NCBI GenBank assembly: GCA_007695035.1
Contig: REEO01000056.1
Coordinates: 96,987-160,986, forward strand
DNA length: 64,000 bases
Source: Saprospirales bacterium
GTDB taxonomy: Bacteria > Bacteroidota > Bacteroidia > Chitinophagales > Saprospiraceae
Direction: 5' to 3'
Part shown: positions 26,794 to 36,567 of the stretch, piece by piece
Layout: every line of letters starts with the position of its first letter
Numbering within the stretch: position 1 is the stretch's first letter
Notes under the pieces: generated by a model
Database searches by the model: none
What the model was told of the DNA's origin: nothing
What the model saw: the letters and a program-made list of their open reading frames with translations, nothing else
Translations under genes and position numbers: made by a program

Positions 26794-28200
26794 TTATTTT
26801 TCCTGATCAAATTTTTTGATGGCCTCCTCCACGAGGTGTTTCCTAAGATTTAGCAAGCCCTCAGATATTCCGACCCTATATATATGCGGGAATTCAAATC
26901 TCCTGACTTCCGGTGGTAGTTTATTTAACCGGGAGATGGCAAACTCTTTCACTTCATGAAGTTCTTGAGTTTTCGATACGCGTTTGCCATTCCGAAGTAC
27001 CGGCGAAATGATTTCCTCCTTTTTAAGCTCTAAGACAGCAGTGTTTTTCTCGGGAAAATGCGGGTGGTACATGGCATAGCACAGATTTTCATCTCTCAGT
27101 AAAACTCCGTCCAGAAGAAACTGACCCTGTTCATCGGTAAACCTCCAAACTTTTTTCAAGCCGGGCAGATTCACCTTTTCCACGTTCTCACTTATTTTCA
27201 GAGCGGGTTTGTCATTCACCCCGGACAATTTGTAAACTCCATCAAGGGCTGAATCCGGTTGACCCGTAGTCAGTTTTGTACCCACTCCGTATCCATCGAT
27301 TTGGGCGCCCTGTTCATTGAGGCTGCGAATTACGTATTCATCTAGTTGGTTGGAGGCGAAAATTTTTAACTCTTTCAGACCTGCTTCATCCAGCATGGCT
27401 CTCGCTTTTTTACTGAGGTAGGCCAGGTCTCCACTGTCGAGTCTTATTCCCGCCAGATTGCGACCCTGTTCCTTTAATTCTAGAGCCAATTCTATTGCAT
27501 TTGGCACACCTGATTTAAGGGTGTTGTAGGTATCCACGAGCAGGATTATGTCACCCTTGAACGTAGATGCGAAAGTCCTGAATGCTTCCTTCTCACTGTC
27601 AAAACTCTGGATCCAGGAATGGGCCATGGTTCCGCTGACCGGTATTCCACAGTGGTGGCCAGCCATGACATTGGAAGTGCCGTCCGCCCCTCCCACATAT
27701 GCCGCCCGCGCTGCCTGAAAGCCACCCGGTCCGTGAGATCTCCTCAAACCAAAATCCAGCAGCGTGTTGTCTCCTGCAACCTGTCGAAGTCGCGATGCTT
27801 TGGTGGCGATAAGGGATTGAAAATTTAGGTAGTTTAGTAGAAGGGTTTCGATCAATTGGCACTCTATCAGTGTTCCACTCACAATTACGATGGGTTCATT
27901 GGCAAAAACAATCTCTCCCTCGCGCACCGAATCCAGGTTTCCCTCAAAGCTAAAATCCTTCAGATAGGCCAAAAAATCCGGGTCAAATCCCTCCTCGCGC
28001 ATGTATTCGATTTGCGCTTCATCAAAGTAATAGTTGTCGATTGCATCCAGCAGGTCTCCCAATCCGGCAAAAACCACATAACCCCCTCCAAAGGGATTTT
28101 TTCTAAAAAAGTAATCAAATGTGGCTCGCTCGTCTTTTCGACCTGAAAGAAAATAGCCCTGAGCCATGGTGAGTTGATATAGGTCGGTGTACAATCCCAT
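26794..28200 (-). CDS. pncB: Nicotinate phosphoribosyltransferase
   Basis: A 468-residue enzyme that makes nicotinate mononucleotide from nicotinate and PRPP in the Preiss-Handler pathway. The ATG before GLYTDLYQLTMAQGYF is the family start; a TTG 29 codons upstream is open but not family-like. Seen: FRKNPFGGGYVVFAGL, DFGLRRSHGPGGFQAARAAYVGG, SGTMAHSWIQSF (which holds the His autophosphorylated in the family), LLVDTYNTLKSGVPNA and RLDSGDLAYLS. It lies immediately before pncA in the transcript. The length fits the NAPRTase group. Confidence 0.95.
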   Translation of the reverse strand: MGLYTDLYQLTMAQGYFLSGRKDERATFDYFFRKNPFGGGYVVFAGLGDLLDAIDNYYFDEAQIEYMREEGFDPDFLAYLKDFSFEGNLDSVREGEIVFANEPIVIVSGTLIECQLIETLLLNYLNFQSLIATKASRLRQVAGDNTLLDFGLRRSHGPGGFQAARAAYVGGADGTSNVMAGHHCGIPVSGTMAHSWIQSFDSEKEAFRTFASTFKGDIILLVDTYNTLKSGVPNAIELALELKEQGRNLAGIRLDSGDLAYLSKKARAMLDEAGLKELKIFASNQLDEYVIRSLNEQGAQIDGYGVGTKLTTGQPDSALDGVYKLSGVNDKPALKISENVEKVNLPGLKKVWRFTDEQGQFLLDGVLLRDENLCYAMYHPHFPEKNTAVLELKKEEIISPVLRNGKRVSKTQELHEVKEFAISRLNKLPPEVRRFEFPHIYRVGISEGLLNLRKHLVEEAIKKFDQEK

Positions 28201-28360
28201 TGCCCTGTTGTGGGGAAAACTTTCGATGATTACTGTATTTCTGTGGTCGTTCACGGCAATTTTTTTCTTTATTAACCCTCTCTCCAAGGTTAAGGTCCCG
28301 GAGGTGATTTTTGTTCGAATAAAAGCATGTGATGTAAATCAGCTCAGCAAATGGGTCCAA

Positions 28361-28927
28361 TTACCGCACTTTCCGGATGTTTTCCGAGGTCACCCAGCGG
28401 CCCCATCTCGCATTGTAAACGTGGAGCTTTTTGGTGGGTTGATCGAGAGGATCTACCAGAGGAAAGTCTCTGTTTGCCCATTCAAAAACACTGCCGTAGA
28501 GGTTGTAAACATTCTCATATCCGGCGTCCAACAATTTCTCCCCCGCTTTTTCGCTTCGGTATCCGATGGAGCAAAACAGCACAATGGGCTTATCTGCCGT
28601 CCAACCTTCAGGAAGTTCCAGTTCTTCAATCCGCCCACCACTCCAGTGGATGGCTCCGGGAATTGTGCTCACCAAAAACTCCTCCTGTGCCCTGGTGTCT
28701 ATCAGAAGGTATTCCCTTTTTTCAGCTTTTACCTTTTCTACTGAAATTATGGTTACCGTAAAGCTGAGTGTTCTTTCAAGCAACTTTTCAAACTGGTTGT
28801 TCAGAATGTAATCCTGTCCGAATGCGCTAATGGGATTGAAAAAACCCACGAACAGAACTGAGGCAACTACAATGCTGTAGAATTTTAAGCTAGTGCCTGG
28901 ATTTTGTGTATTCTGCATCATTTTCAT
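28361..28927 (-). CDS. Exported rhodanese-like protein
   Basis: A 188-residue protein with an N-terminal hydrophobic segment (FYSIVVASVLFVGFFNPIS, residues 16-34) that acts as signal peptide or anchor, followed by one rhodanese domain. The domain has YLLIDTRAQEEFLVSTIPGAIHW and the active-site loop VLFCSIGYRSEKAG with the persulfide-carrying Cys, then GYENVYNLYGSVFEWANRDFP. It likely works in the periplasm on sulfur transfer or thiol chemistry. The C-terminal 30 residues (HVYNARWGRWVTSENI) extend beyond the standard domain. It is separated from pncB by 160 bp. Confidence 0.85.
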   Translation of the reverse strand: MKMMQNTQNPGTSLKFYSIVVASVLFVGFFNPISAFGQDYILNNQFEKLLERTLSFTVTIISVEKVKAEKREYLLIDTRAQEEFLVSTIPGAIHWSGGRIEELELPEGWTADKPIVLFCSIGYRSEKAGEKLLDAGYENVYNLYGSVFEWANRDFPLVDPLDQPTKKLHVYNARWGRWVTSENIRKVR

Positions 28928-29024
28928 TGCGTAATGCCGGAGCGTAATGATTCTTTCAAAATGTGTTGTTCCGATAACAATGGGAAATAATTTATTGCAT
29001 CAATCAAAGTTTCCTCTTGAAAAA

Positions 29025-30116
29025 TCACCGTAATTTTACAGGTCCTGCGCCGCAGCGATCGAATATACATTTTTCAGAAATGCAGTGTTGCATCAATTCT
29101 CCATTGATAAACCGCTCCACTTTATCCTGTTGATCGTCCGGGTACAGTAGGTGCACGTTGGGACCGGCATCCAGAGTAAAGTAAAGCGGAACATCGGAAT
29201 CTGCCCGGTATTCTCTCACCTTTTTCAAAATGGCGATGGTTTCCGGTTCGAATAGAATGAAGGAGGGATTGGAAGATAGCATCATGGCGTGCAACATGAG
29301 TGCCTCGCTTTCGATGATTTTCCCGGTTTCCTCCACTTCACCGCGCCTTAAGGCGTCCAGGATACTGACCACATTTTTTCCAGCTTTTTGAAATCGTTCG
29401 GATGCAAAAAGGTGCATGTCCATCAGTTGGTGGCCGGCTGAACTGGAAACGGATTTGGGCCGGTCGTTGACCACGAGTATGGAGTCCCTGAAAGAGTGAA
29501 AGATGGGGTGCAACATTTCTGCTACGGGGATGGCGTATTCATCGGATGAGCTTTTGACCCCTCTACTGTACCCCCACATGGCGGCAATGGGATAGATAGA
29601 CCGGCAGGCGCTACCTGAAGCAAGCCGGGATATATAGGAAGATTTTTGAAAAAATTCTGCATCCTTGTCTCCCCCGAAAAACTGGCGCTCCATCTCACAC
29701 AATCCCAGGGCAAGCGCACTCATGGAAGATGCCGAAGAGGCAATACCCGAACTGTGTGGAAACGAGTTTTTGCTGCTAATCTTCAGGTTTACTTGTTTCA
29801 AAAAGGGGAATATATCAGTGATCGAACTCAAAAACCCCTTGATTCGATCCGAGAATTCCGGCCTGGACTGTCGCTCAAATATAAAATCCACTGAAATATC
29901 AGCCGCCGGGTCTTCTTTGAGACTGCAGTCTATGGTTGTTATGGTATGTGCTTTGTCCAGAGTAAAGCTCACAGAGGGATTGGAGGGCAATTGTCTGCCG
30001 TGTTTTCCCCAGTACTTCACCAGCGCTATGTTGGATGGACTTTTCCATTCGGTACTTATTGGTTTGAAATCACTCGATTTGAGAAGTCTGTCCTTTTGAG
30101 CGTATTTATCCGGCAT
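29025..30116 (-). CDS. mvaD: Diphosphomevalonate decarboxylase
   Basis: A 363-residue GHMP-superfamily enzyme that makes isopentenyl diphosphate from mevalonate diphosphate, the last step of the mevalonate pathway. Seen: the family opening PSNIALVKYWGKHGRQLPSNPSVSFTL (residues 27-53), the ATP loop FPHSSGIASSASSMSALAL, SRLASGSACRSIYP and the C-terminal FTLDAGPNVHLLYP with the catalytic Asp. Use of mevalonate rather than MEP is common in several Bacteroidota lineages. No other mevalonate gene lies within the window. DUF4294 follows 18 bp upstream in transcript order. Confidence 0.93.
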   Translation of the reverse strand: MPDKYAQKDRLLKSSDFKPISTEWKSPSNIALVKYWGKHGRQLPSNPSVSFTLDKAHTITTIDCSLKEDPAADISVDFIFERQSRPEFSDRIKGFLSSITDIFPFLKQVNLKISSKNSFPHSSGIASSASSMSALALGLCEMERQFFGGDKDAEFFQKSSYISRLASGSACRSIYPIAAMWGYSRGVKSSSDEYAIPVAEMLHPIFHSFRDSILVVNDRPKSVSSSAGHQLMDMHLFASERFQKAGKNVVSILDALRRGEVEETGKIIESEALMLHAMMLSSNPSFILFEPETIAILKKVREYRADSDVPLYFTLDAGPNVHLLYPDDQQDKVERFINGELMQHCISEKCIFDRCGAGPVKLR

Positions 30117-30134
30117 TTATGTGTATTTAGTTGA

Positions 30135-30845
30135 TTATTCTGAGCGGTCCTCTTCTTTTTCTTCCTCCTCCAAATCACTGTCTTTGGTGTAGTGCTCAGG
30201 CATTGCGAATCTAAGGTCGTCCAAAACCAGGTCCAGTAGATCGTCCTTTCCGTGTTCGTAACCCTCTCTCAAATCGTAACCAAAAAAAGAACTCAGCGTA
30301 CTCCAGTATCTGGCGGTGAGTCCTGATCTCAGGTCGCGTATTAAAAAATATAGGGGGGTGTTGAGTTCTCTTTCGATCATTTTCACCAAAATATATCCCT
30401 GGGTACGGGTCATGCTCCTAAGAGGATCTTCAAATTCGTCCCGCATTTGCCGCTGCATTTGTCTTACAAATCGTCTTCGCTCTCTGCGGTTTAAGTCATC
30501 CGAGACCTCTTCGATTTCGCGATAAAGCCGGATAGCAGTCATAGCGTAGGGATAGACAGTGGCAGCATGCTGTTTGTATCTCAGGTAGAGGATGTAATCA
30601 TCCCTGCTGTCAAAATTCCTGGGGCTGGTGACATTGATGTGGTCTAGTTGCGCGAGAAAGAGGGTGTCACCATTTTCCACAATGGCTGAGTAAACCCCGC
30701 CATCGTAAGGCACATAAATTTCCTCAGGGTCATCCTGTGCATTGGCAGCCAGGGCCCCGAAAAAGGTAATCAGGACCACTGCAGTTTTTCTACTGAGAGT
30801 ATATAAATGCAAGCTCATCAGTTTGTAAAACGGTGGAAATGTCAT
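30135..30845 (-). CDS. DUF4294-domain protein
   Basis: A 236-residue exported protein of the Bacteroidota-restricted DUF4294 family, for which no function is established. A signal peptide precedes AQDDPEEIYVPYDGG. The domain core is AIVENGDTLFLAQLDHINVTSP, KQHAATVYPYAMTAIRLYREIEE and a long Arg-rich helix (LNRRERRRFVRQMQRQMRDEF), then GYILVKMIERELNTPLYFLI. The C-terminus is acidic. ATG at 30818 is an alternative start with a shorter signal peptide. It is probably the first gene of a two-gene unit with mvaD. Confidence 0.85.
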   Translation of the reverse strand: MTFPPFYKLMSLHLYTLSRKTAVVLITFFGALAANAQDDPEEIYVPYDGGVYSAIVENGDTLFLAQLDHINVTSPRNFDSRDDYILYLRYKQHAATVYPYAMTAIRLYREIEEVSDDLNRRERRRFVRQMQRQMRDEFEDPLRSMTRTQGYILVKMIERELNTPLYFLIRDLRSGLTARYWSTLSSFFGYDLREGYEHGKDDLLDLVLDDLRFAMPEHYTKDSDLEEEEKEEDRSE

Positions 30846-31046
30846 AATCGTTTTTAGAATCTCGGTATTGTTGATCAGTTCCTTAATACACGGGCTAAAA
30901 GTCTATTATTTCAGCCTTTACTAACTGCAATATACTGAATTTTCCCATCTTTGAAGCGTGTTACGGACATGGTCAAAGGACTGAAGCGAGATTAAGGAAA
31001 TAATTTTTCTAACTGCCGGCTATTTGATCGATAAGTAAAAGTGTAG

Positions 31047-31721
31047 ATGAGGAAGGTCAACCGTTTTTTTTACCAACTGGTTTCTCTGGTATTTCACCCT
31101 CTACTCATGGTGGTTTACCTGCTGTTGATAATGGCGGCAATAAATCCCTATGTTTTCACAGCTTTTCAGGGGGAGCAAATGCATATATTGGTGTTTCAGG
31201 TAGTGGCCAGTACGGTACTGCTACCCGGAATAGCCATTGTAATGATGTACAGTTTGGGATTGCTCTCTTCCATTGAGTTGGACGATAAAAAAGAGCGGAT
31301 GTTCCCCTTTATCGCCGCTGCCGTATTTTACCTGTGGCTCTTTGCCAGTTTTGTATATCACCCTGGTATACCGCAACTGTTGAATGTGATGTTGTTCGCC
31401 TCCATTCTCGCTCTGTTTTTGGCCATGGTAATCAATCTGTTCATAAAGTTGAGTATCCACTGCATGGCGATGGGAGCTGCTTTGAGTACCCTCATCCTTG
31501 TTTACCTGGACTGGTCCCATTTGTACGACCGGGAAATAGTGTGGAGCACCAACAGCATGTTTTTTCTGATATTGATCTGCATAATATGTGCAGGACTGGT
31601 CGGAACCGCCAGGCTTCAGTTGAAGGTCCACAGCCTGAGTGAGGTGTACACCGGCTATTTAGTGGGATTGGCAAGTCCTTTTTTGTCTTACTTCTTGATT
31701 GAGCATTTCTTTTATGGATAA
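31047..31721 (+). CDS. Integral membrane protein, degenerate PAP2-like
   Basis: A 224-residue polytopic protein with about six transmembrane helices. Three short blocks resemble weakened versions of the PAP2 phosphatase motifs: KKERMFPF (for KxxxxxxRP), SIHCMAMG (for PSGH) and ARLQLKVHSLSEVYTG (for SRxxxxxHxxxD). Loss of key residues in the second block makes phosphatase activity doubtful. It may be a non-catalytic lipid phosphatase relative. Its end overlaps the start of nadD by 8 bp, so the two are translated together. Confidence 0.6.
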   Translation: MRKVNRFFYQLVSLVFHPLLMVVYLLLIMAAINPYVFTAFQGEQMHILVFQVVASTVLLPGIAIVMMYSLGLLSSIELDDKKERMFPFIAAAVFYLWLFASFVYHPGIPQLLNVMLFASILALFLAMVINLFIKLSIHCMAMGAALSTLILVYLDWSHLYDREIVWSTNSMFFLILICIICAGLVGTARLQLKVHSLSEVYTGYLVGLASPFLSYFLIEHFFYG

Positions 31722-32295
31722 GAAAACAGGTTTATTCTTCGGTTCTTTTAACCCCATTCACACCGGTCACCTGATTATTGCCAACTTCATGGCTACCAGA
31801 ACCGACCTGGACGAGGTATGGTTTGTGGTTTCGCCCCACAATCCCTTTAAGAAAAAAAGCAGCCTGGCACCGGAGAGAGACCGGCAGCATTTGGTGGAAC
31901 TGGCCGTTGATGACAACCCCCTCTTGCGGTGTACCGACATCGAATTTTACCTCCCGCAACCATCTTACACCATTGATACCCTGATTCACCTCAGGGAGAA
32001 ATTTCCCCAAAAGCACTTTTCACTAATCATGGGTGCAGACAATCTGCGTACTCTACACAAGTGGAAAAATGCCGAAATACTCGTTCGTGACTACGAGATT
32101 TACCTGTACAACAGACCTGGATACGACGTGGATGACCTCAAGTTACCTCCCAGTAAACTTCACATATTTGAGTCACCCCAAATTGCCGTTTCCTCCACCT
32201 ACATCAGAGATTGCATGAAAGAAGGACATTCGGCCAGGTATCTGTTGCCCGATCCCGTTTATGAATACCTCAAAGACTTCAATATTTATGAGTGA
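31714..32295 (+). CDS. nadD: Nicotinate-nucleotide adenylyltransferase
   Basis: A 193-residue nucleotidyltransferase-fold enzyme that joins NaMN and ATP to form deamido-NAD. The ATG at 31714 is preferred over a TTG five codons upstream. Seen: GLFFGSFNPIHTGHLIIANFM (the GxFxPxHxGH motif), WFVVSPHNPFKKKS, DNPLLRCTDIEF, LIMGADNLRTLHKWKN and the C-terminal ISSTxIR-type motif as VSSTYIRDCMK. The length is normal. It sits in a cluster of overlapping genes between the PAP2-like protein and a small membrane protein. Confidence 0.95.
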   Translation: MDKKTGLFFGSFNPIHTGHLIIANFMATRTDLDEVWFVVSPHNPFKKKSSLAPERDRQHLVELAVDDNPLLRCTDIEFYLPQPSYTIDTLIHLREKFPQKHFSLIMGADNLRTLHKWKNAEILVRDYEIYLYNRPGYDVDDLKLPPSKLHIFESPQIAVSSTYIRDCMKEGHSARYLLPDPVYEYLKDFNIYE

Positions 32296-32567
32296 GGAGA
32301 AGGGGCATCAATTATTTTTTATATCCAACTCCCCCACAAAAACTAATCCCCGGAATCCTGCTTTTTGGTGCGATCTCCATAACCTTTTTCTACCTTTTAT
32401 TTTTGATGAAATACGCCCACGAGGCTGACTATGAGCAAATTTACCCCGAAGTGCTGGTACAGGCTTTGAAACCGGGACTAATGATCGGTTTTAGACTATG
32501 GGTGGTTATGGCTGTTTACGAATTGTACAAAACAAGGTCTGTAATTCGTGACGGCAATCAGATGTAG
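32292..32567 (+). CDS. Small membrane protein
   Basis: A 91-residue protein with two probable transmembrane helices (IPGILLFGAISITFFYLLFLM; GLMIGFRLWVVMAVYELY) and a short basic tail. It starts with a GTG that overlaps the nadD stop (GTGA), which supports translation. I do not recognise a family. No function can be inferred beyond membrane location and coupling to nadD. Confidence 0.55.
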   Translation: MRRRGINYFLYPTPPQKLIPGILLFGAISITFFYLLFLMKYAHEADYEQIYPEVLVQALKPGLMIGFRLWVVMAVYELYKTRSVIRDGNQM

Positions 32568-32607
32568 GGCGCAAATTTTATGTACCTGGATATGACAAAC
32601 ACCCCTT

Positions 32608-34281
32608 TCAGCCTGCCATCGCAATCTGCTCTTCATCCAGTTCTTTAATGTGTTTCAGTCCCTCGAGGAAGAAGATGAATATTTGATGGAATTCGTTATA
32701 GACGGCTATAAGGCTGCTTTGTTCCCTGTAAGGGATACTTCCCGCGCTGATCATTTTGTTGAGGCGGTCCATGGTTTCATTGACCTGTTTGTCTGCATAT
32801 TGATCCATGGCCAGGATTTTGCTGAGAGCGGCTTTATCCTCCAGGTCCAGTTCGTCGATGTTGCCGATGTCTCTGGCGATGAATGAGACTAGGCGCTGCA
32901 TATCCAGGTAGAGATCGCGCATGACATCAATCCCGGACGATCTGAGTTTTGCGATGTCCGGTGAGAGGTCTTTTGCTTTCTTTACGGCCATCATGTAGCT
33001 CCTCACCGCTGCCAGTTTGTCCCTGATTTCTTTGTCGTTCGATTCTTTGATTTCTTGAGCACGAATGGAGGCGGCAAAAGAGTAAATCTCAGCTTGCAGG
33101 TCTTTGAGATATTCGTAGCGATTCGGGGCATCCATTTTTTTAAACTCCTCCAATCGATGGCGATAGGTAAATCCGGGAAGCACCCCCTGAGTGACGCTCA
33201 GACCAAAGGTTTTTAGTATGAAGTAAAGGCACATGTTTTGAAACATGGCCGCCTCATTTTTCAGAGCCTCCACACCTGCTTCAGGTACTTCGGAAGTAAT
33301 TTTACTGATGTATCGAGTCTGAACCGGTTTGGATTCGCTAATGATCCATTTTATAAAATTGGTGTAGGGGAAAAGAATAGCCGCAAATAGAATGACTCCG
33401 ACCAGTTTGAAGAAGGTGTGAAACAGTGCCAGTCCAATGATCATATCGTCGCGGTAGCCCAGTACGTCCAAAATGAGCAGATTGTACAGTGGAGCCAGAA
33501 TCAAAGCAATAAGAACCGTTACCACATTGAAGAAGAAATGACTGGCCGCAATTCGCTTTTGAAGGGTACCCCCGGAAATAGAACCGAGGAAAACGGTGAT
33601 GGTGGTTCCCAGGGCTGTACCGATAACCAGGTGACTGGCTGCATCCCAACCAAAAATTCCCGAGTACAAACCGCTGAAAGCAATCAATACGGCTGCAGAA
33701 GAGGACTGCATCAGCGCTGCCAGCATCACCCCACCGAACAAAAACAGCAACCTGGAATCCGCAATTGCAGAAATATCGATTTGTCCCGCCAGCACATCGG
33801 TGGCCTCTTTCATAAAACCCAATCCGAGCAGCAACAAACCAAATGCAAATGCCAGTGCGCAGACTTTTTTAAGGGTGGTTTTTCTCCTAATAAAGGCGAT
33901 TCCCATTCCTCCCAATCCAATGAATGGAAGAGAAACGGCTTCTATGCTGAATTTAAAACCCAGCCCCGCAATAACCCAACTTGTGATGGTCGTCCCGAGA
34001 TTGCTTCCAATGATCACACCTATGGCGCCAGAGAGCGTAATCATACCCGCACCGGCAAAGGCCAGCACCATGAGCGATACTGCGGAACTACTCTGAATAA
34101 GGGCTGTTACTGTGGCTCCCGTGAAAATGGACTTCAATACGCCCTCGGTGTATTTCTTGATGAAATTACGGAGCAGGTCACCCCCAAGTTCTTTTACCGA
34201 TATCTCCAGCAGGTGCATGCTGTACAAAAACACCCCCAGCCCTGCTACGAGCAACCAAATGTTGAACTCCTCCTGTATCAT
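32608..34281 (-). CDS. Na/Pi-cotransporter (NptA/PNaS family) with PhoU-like domain
   Basis: A 557-residue inner-membrane protein of the PNaS family that takes up phosphate with sodium. ATG at 34281 gives the family-like start IQEEFNIWLLVAGLGVFLYSM. The two inverted repeats each carry the QSSSA signature (TALIQSSSAVSLMVLAF; ALMQSSSAAVLIAFSG), and GTTITSWVIAGLG and GTTITVFLGSISGG follow in the matching places. After about residue 380 the protein becomes soluble and helical (PhoU-like, with long alpha helices and MQRLVSFIARDIGNIDEL). This layout is typical of bacterial NptA fused to PhoU. Confidence 0.9.
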   Translation of the reverse strand: MIQEEFNIWLLVAGLGVFLYSMHLLEISVKELGGDLLRNFIKKYTEGVLKSIFTGATVTALIQSSSAVSLMVLAFAGAGMITLSGAIGVIIGSNLGTTITSWVIAGLGFKFSIEAVSLPFIGLGGMGIAFIRRKTTLKKVCALAFAFGLLLLGLGFMKEATDVLAGQIDISAIADSRLLFLFGGVMLAALMQSSSAAVLIAFSGLYSGIFGWDAASHLVIGTALGTTITVFLGSISGGTLQKRIAASHFFFNVVTVLIALILAPLYNLLILDVLGYRDDMIIGLALFHTFFKLVGVILFAAILFPYTNFIKWIISESKPVQTRYISKITSEVPEAGVEALKNEAAMFQNMCLYFILKTFGLSVTQGVLPGFTYRHRLEEFKKMDAPNRYEYLKDLQAEIYSFAASIRAQEIKESNDKEIRDKLAAVRSYMMAVKKAKDLSPDIAKLRSSGIDVMRDLYLDMQRLVSFIARDIGNIDELDLEDKAALSKILAMDQYADKQVNETMDRLNKMISAGSIPYREQSSLIAVYNEFHQIFIFFLEGLKHIKELDEEQIAMAG

Positions 34282-34662
34282 CAAAACGCTGAATTGTACT
34301 TTTCCTAAAATTTCTGATCTGCAATTATGCAATCATACCGCCAGGCAAAAATATAATTTGCAGGTGATTTTTGGTAAAAGACCAGCTTTTCATTTCGCCT
34401 AATCAATAGAATATATTCAATCCATAAAATTCGGCTTATGCTTTTATCTAAAATAAATCAGTTACAGGGAGCCTCCGGGGTTCAATATAGCATTTACTGC
34501 AGCAGATATCAGTTGCAGCATATAAATAACACCCCTGTCGTTGAACTTTCGATACTATTGCCTAATTTTGCACCTACTTTTAAACCGGGCTGAAAAACCG
34601 AATGATATTTTGTGCGAGCGAACAAGTGTCATCGCTCCCGGTTAGTTAAGAAACATATCAAA
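34282..34662. other. 381-bp divergent intergenic region
   Basis: A gene-free stretch between the divergent Na/Pi-cotransporter gene and odhB. It contains the odhB promoter at 34541-34570 and is otherwise AT-rich, without a tRNA or obvious repeat. The part at 34450-34530 is rich in GCAGC and TATA words but does not fold clearly. Confidence 0.5.
34541..34570 (+). promoter_or_regulatory. Bacteroidota-type promoter before odhB
   Basis: TTG at 34541-34543 is followed after 19 bp by TAATTTTG at 34563-34570, matching the -33/-7 pattern TTTG / TAnnTTTG of the Bacteroidota primary sigma factor. It would start transcription about 85 bp before the odhB ATG at 34663. Confidence 0.55.
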
Positions 34663-35967
34663 ATGAGCAAAATAGAGGTAAAAGTACCGGAAGTGGGTGA
34701 GTCGATCACCGAAGTGACACTGTCTCAGTGGCTTGTGGAAGACGGAAAGTATGTCGAGAGAGACGAATTGATCTGCGAATTTGAATCTGATAAGGCAACA
34801 CTGGAACTTCCTGCCGAGGAGGCAGGAGTCATTAAGCACATTGCTTCTGAAGGTGACGACCTCGAAATAGGTGCCGTCATTGCCGAAATCGACAAAGACG
34901 CCAAAGCCCCTGCCGGAAAAACCGATCAACCCGCTGAAAAGGAGGAAATGCCGGAACCCAAACCGGAAGCCGCAGCTGAAAAAGAAAAACCAAGCAGCCC
35001 GGAACCGGAGAAAAGTAAGAAAGAAGCTGAAGAGACCTACGCCGCTGGACACCCATCCCCTGCAGCAGCTAAAATCCTGAGAGAAAACGATCTGGATCCG
35101 GCCGGTGTAAAGGGAACCGGTAGAGATGGCAGAATAACCAAAGAGGATGCCATCAAAGCTGTGGATCAGGCGAAAGAAAAGGGTATTGAAAAACCTCCTG
35201 CAAAAGAGCCTTCCCCGGAAGCTGCTCAGACTTCAGCCCCGCAGACGAGTCCCGCAGCTCCATTCAGCAGAGAGGAGCGTCGCGAGAAGATGTCGCGCAT
35301 GCGAAGGACGATAGCCGGAAGGTTGGTCTCTGCCAAAAACGAAACGGCCATGCTCACCACTTTTAATGAAGTGGACTTGTCCAATGTCATGGCCATCAGA
35401 AAAAAATACCAGGACCGATTTGTTGATAAACACGGCATTAAGCTCGGTTTTATGTCACTGTTTTCCCGTGCTTGCGCCAAAGTATTGATGGATATGCCAC
35501 AGGTCAATGCGCGTTTGGAAGACGATCATCTGGTCTATCACGACTACGTCGATATTTCCATTGCCATTTCCACCCCGAACGGACTGGTGGTGCCTCCTGT
35601 GAAGAACGTCGAATCCCTCAGCCTGGCAGAGATAGAGTTAAAGATCAAGGAACTCGCAGACAAGGCGAGAGAAGGGAAATTGACTCTCAAGGAAATGAGC
35701 GGAGGAACTTTTACCATTACCAACGGAGGGGTTTTTGGCTCATTGGTCAGCACGCCGATCCTGAATGAGCCGCAGAGCGCCATATTGGGTATGCACACCA
35801 TACAGCAGCGACCGGTGGCGATTGATGGAAAGGTGGAAATACGACCCATGATGTACCTTGCCCTCTCTTACGATCACCGCGTAATCGACGGAAGTACTTC
35901 AGTGACGTTTTTGGTGAAAGTGAAGGAAGCCCTTGAAGATCCGGTGACCCTCTTGCTCGACATATAG
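34663..35967 (+). CDS. odhB: Dihydrolipoyllysine-residue succinyltransferase (2-oxoglutarate dehydrogenase E2)
   Basis: A 434-residue E2 core enzyme of the 2-oxoglutarate dehydrogenase complex in the TCA cycle. The ATG before [19 protein letters not shown] is the usual start. The lipoyl domain holds [16 protein letters not shown] with the lipoylated Lys. A Pro/Glu/Lys/Ala-rich linker precedes the E3-binding domain ([29 protein letters not shown]). The catalytic domain ends with [14 protein letters not shown] (catalytic His) and VTLLLDI. The E1 gene is not in the window, so it must lie elsewhere. Confidence 0.92.
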   Translation: MSKIEVKVPEVGESITEVTLSQWLVEDGKYVERDELICEFESDKATLELPAEEAGVIKHIASEGDDLEIGAVIAEIDKDAKAPAGKTDQPAEKEEMPEPKPEAAAEKEKPSSPEPEKSKKEAEETYAAGHPSPAAAKILRENDLDPAGVKGTGRDGRITKEDAIKAVDQAKEKGIEKPPAKEPSPEAAQTSAPQTSPAAPFSREERREKMSRMRRTIAGRLVSAKNETAMLTTFNEVDLSNVMAIRKKYQDRFVDKHGIKLGFMSLFSRACAKVLMDMPQVNARLEDDHLVYHDYVDISIAISTPNGLVVPPVKNVESLSLAEIELKIKELADKAREGKLTLKEMSGGTFTITNGGVFGSLVSTPILNEPQSAILGMHTIQQRPVAIDGKVEIRPMMYLALSYDHRVIDGSTSVTFLVKVKEALEDPVTLLLDI

Positions 35968-36028
35968 AAGCCCTACCGATAGAGGAGGGGATGAATCAGA
36001 TAGCTGTTGCACACCATACCATTGAGCA

Positions 36029-36559
36029 ATGACTGTACAGGAATTTTTCGAACTGCTGTCCCATTACCCCGCCGCTGTTTTGGCGTTTTTTCTGTGCATA
36101 CCGGCCAGTACACTTTTGGCCAATTACCTCAGTGGCACCAGAGCTGCGGATAGTCCCTGGAAGTACCTCTACAGTGTATTGATTTACCTCGCTTGTGTTC
36201 CCGGAATTTTTTCGATGACGCTGATGGCCTATCAGTTTTTGTTTGAGACCCTTGGAGTGATGCAGTTGGATATCATCCTCCATATACTGCCCCTGGTCTC
36301 GATGATCCTCACCATTTTGATCATACGGAAAAAAGTTAATCTGGACCTCATTCCCGGTTTCGACAAGATCACCGCATTTCTCACCGTAATATTCGTGGTA
36401 TTTGTCCTGCTCTGGGTGTTGGACAGAACCCGTCTCTGGGTCATAACTTTTTTACCATTGCCGGTTGCCCTACTGATCTTTTTCGCCATGTTGGTAGCTC
36501 TGATCTGGGCGTGGCGCAAACTCGGAGGGAAAGGAGCCGGCAGAAGTTCCCGGCATTAA
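36029..36559 (+). CDS. Polytopic membrane protein of unknown function
   Basis: A 176-residue protein with about five transmembrane helices (YPAAVLAFFLCIPASTLLANY; YLYSVLIYLACVPGIFSMTLM; LDIILHILPLVSMILTILII; ITAFLTVIFVVFVLLWVL; WVITFLPLPVALLIFFAML). It ends in a basic tail. I do not recognise a family. Most Bacteroidota relatives of this type are annotated as hypothetical. It starts 61 bp after odhB and ends 8 bp from the convergent regulator. Confidence 0.6.
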   Translation: MTVQEFFELLSHYPAAVLAFFLCIPASTLLANYLSGTRAADSPWKYLYSVLIYLACVPGIFSMTLMAYQFLFETLGVMQLDIILHILPLVSMILTILIIRKKVNLDLIPGFDKITAFLTVIFVVFVLLWVLDRTRLWVITFLPLPVALLIFFAMLVALIWAWRKLGGKGAGRSSRH

Positions 36560-36567
36560 AGGGAAAA

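Noticed and set aside
33418..34308. 296-codon open frame on the plus strand opposite the Na/Pi-cotransporter gene
   Set aside because: It is antisense to a clear transporter gene; the product is Gln/Asn/His-rich without any domain pattern, so it is a codon-usage shadow.
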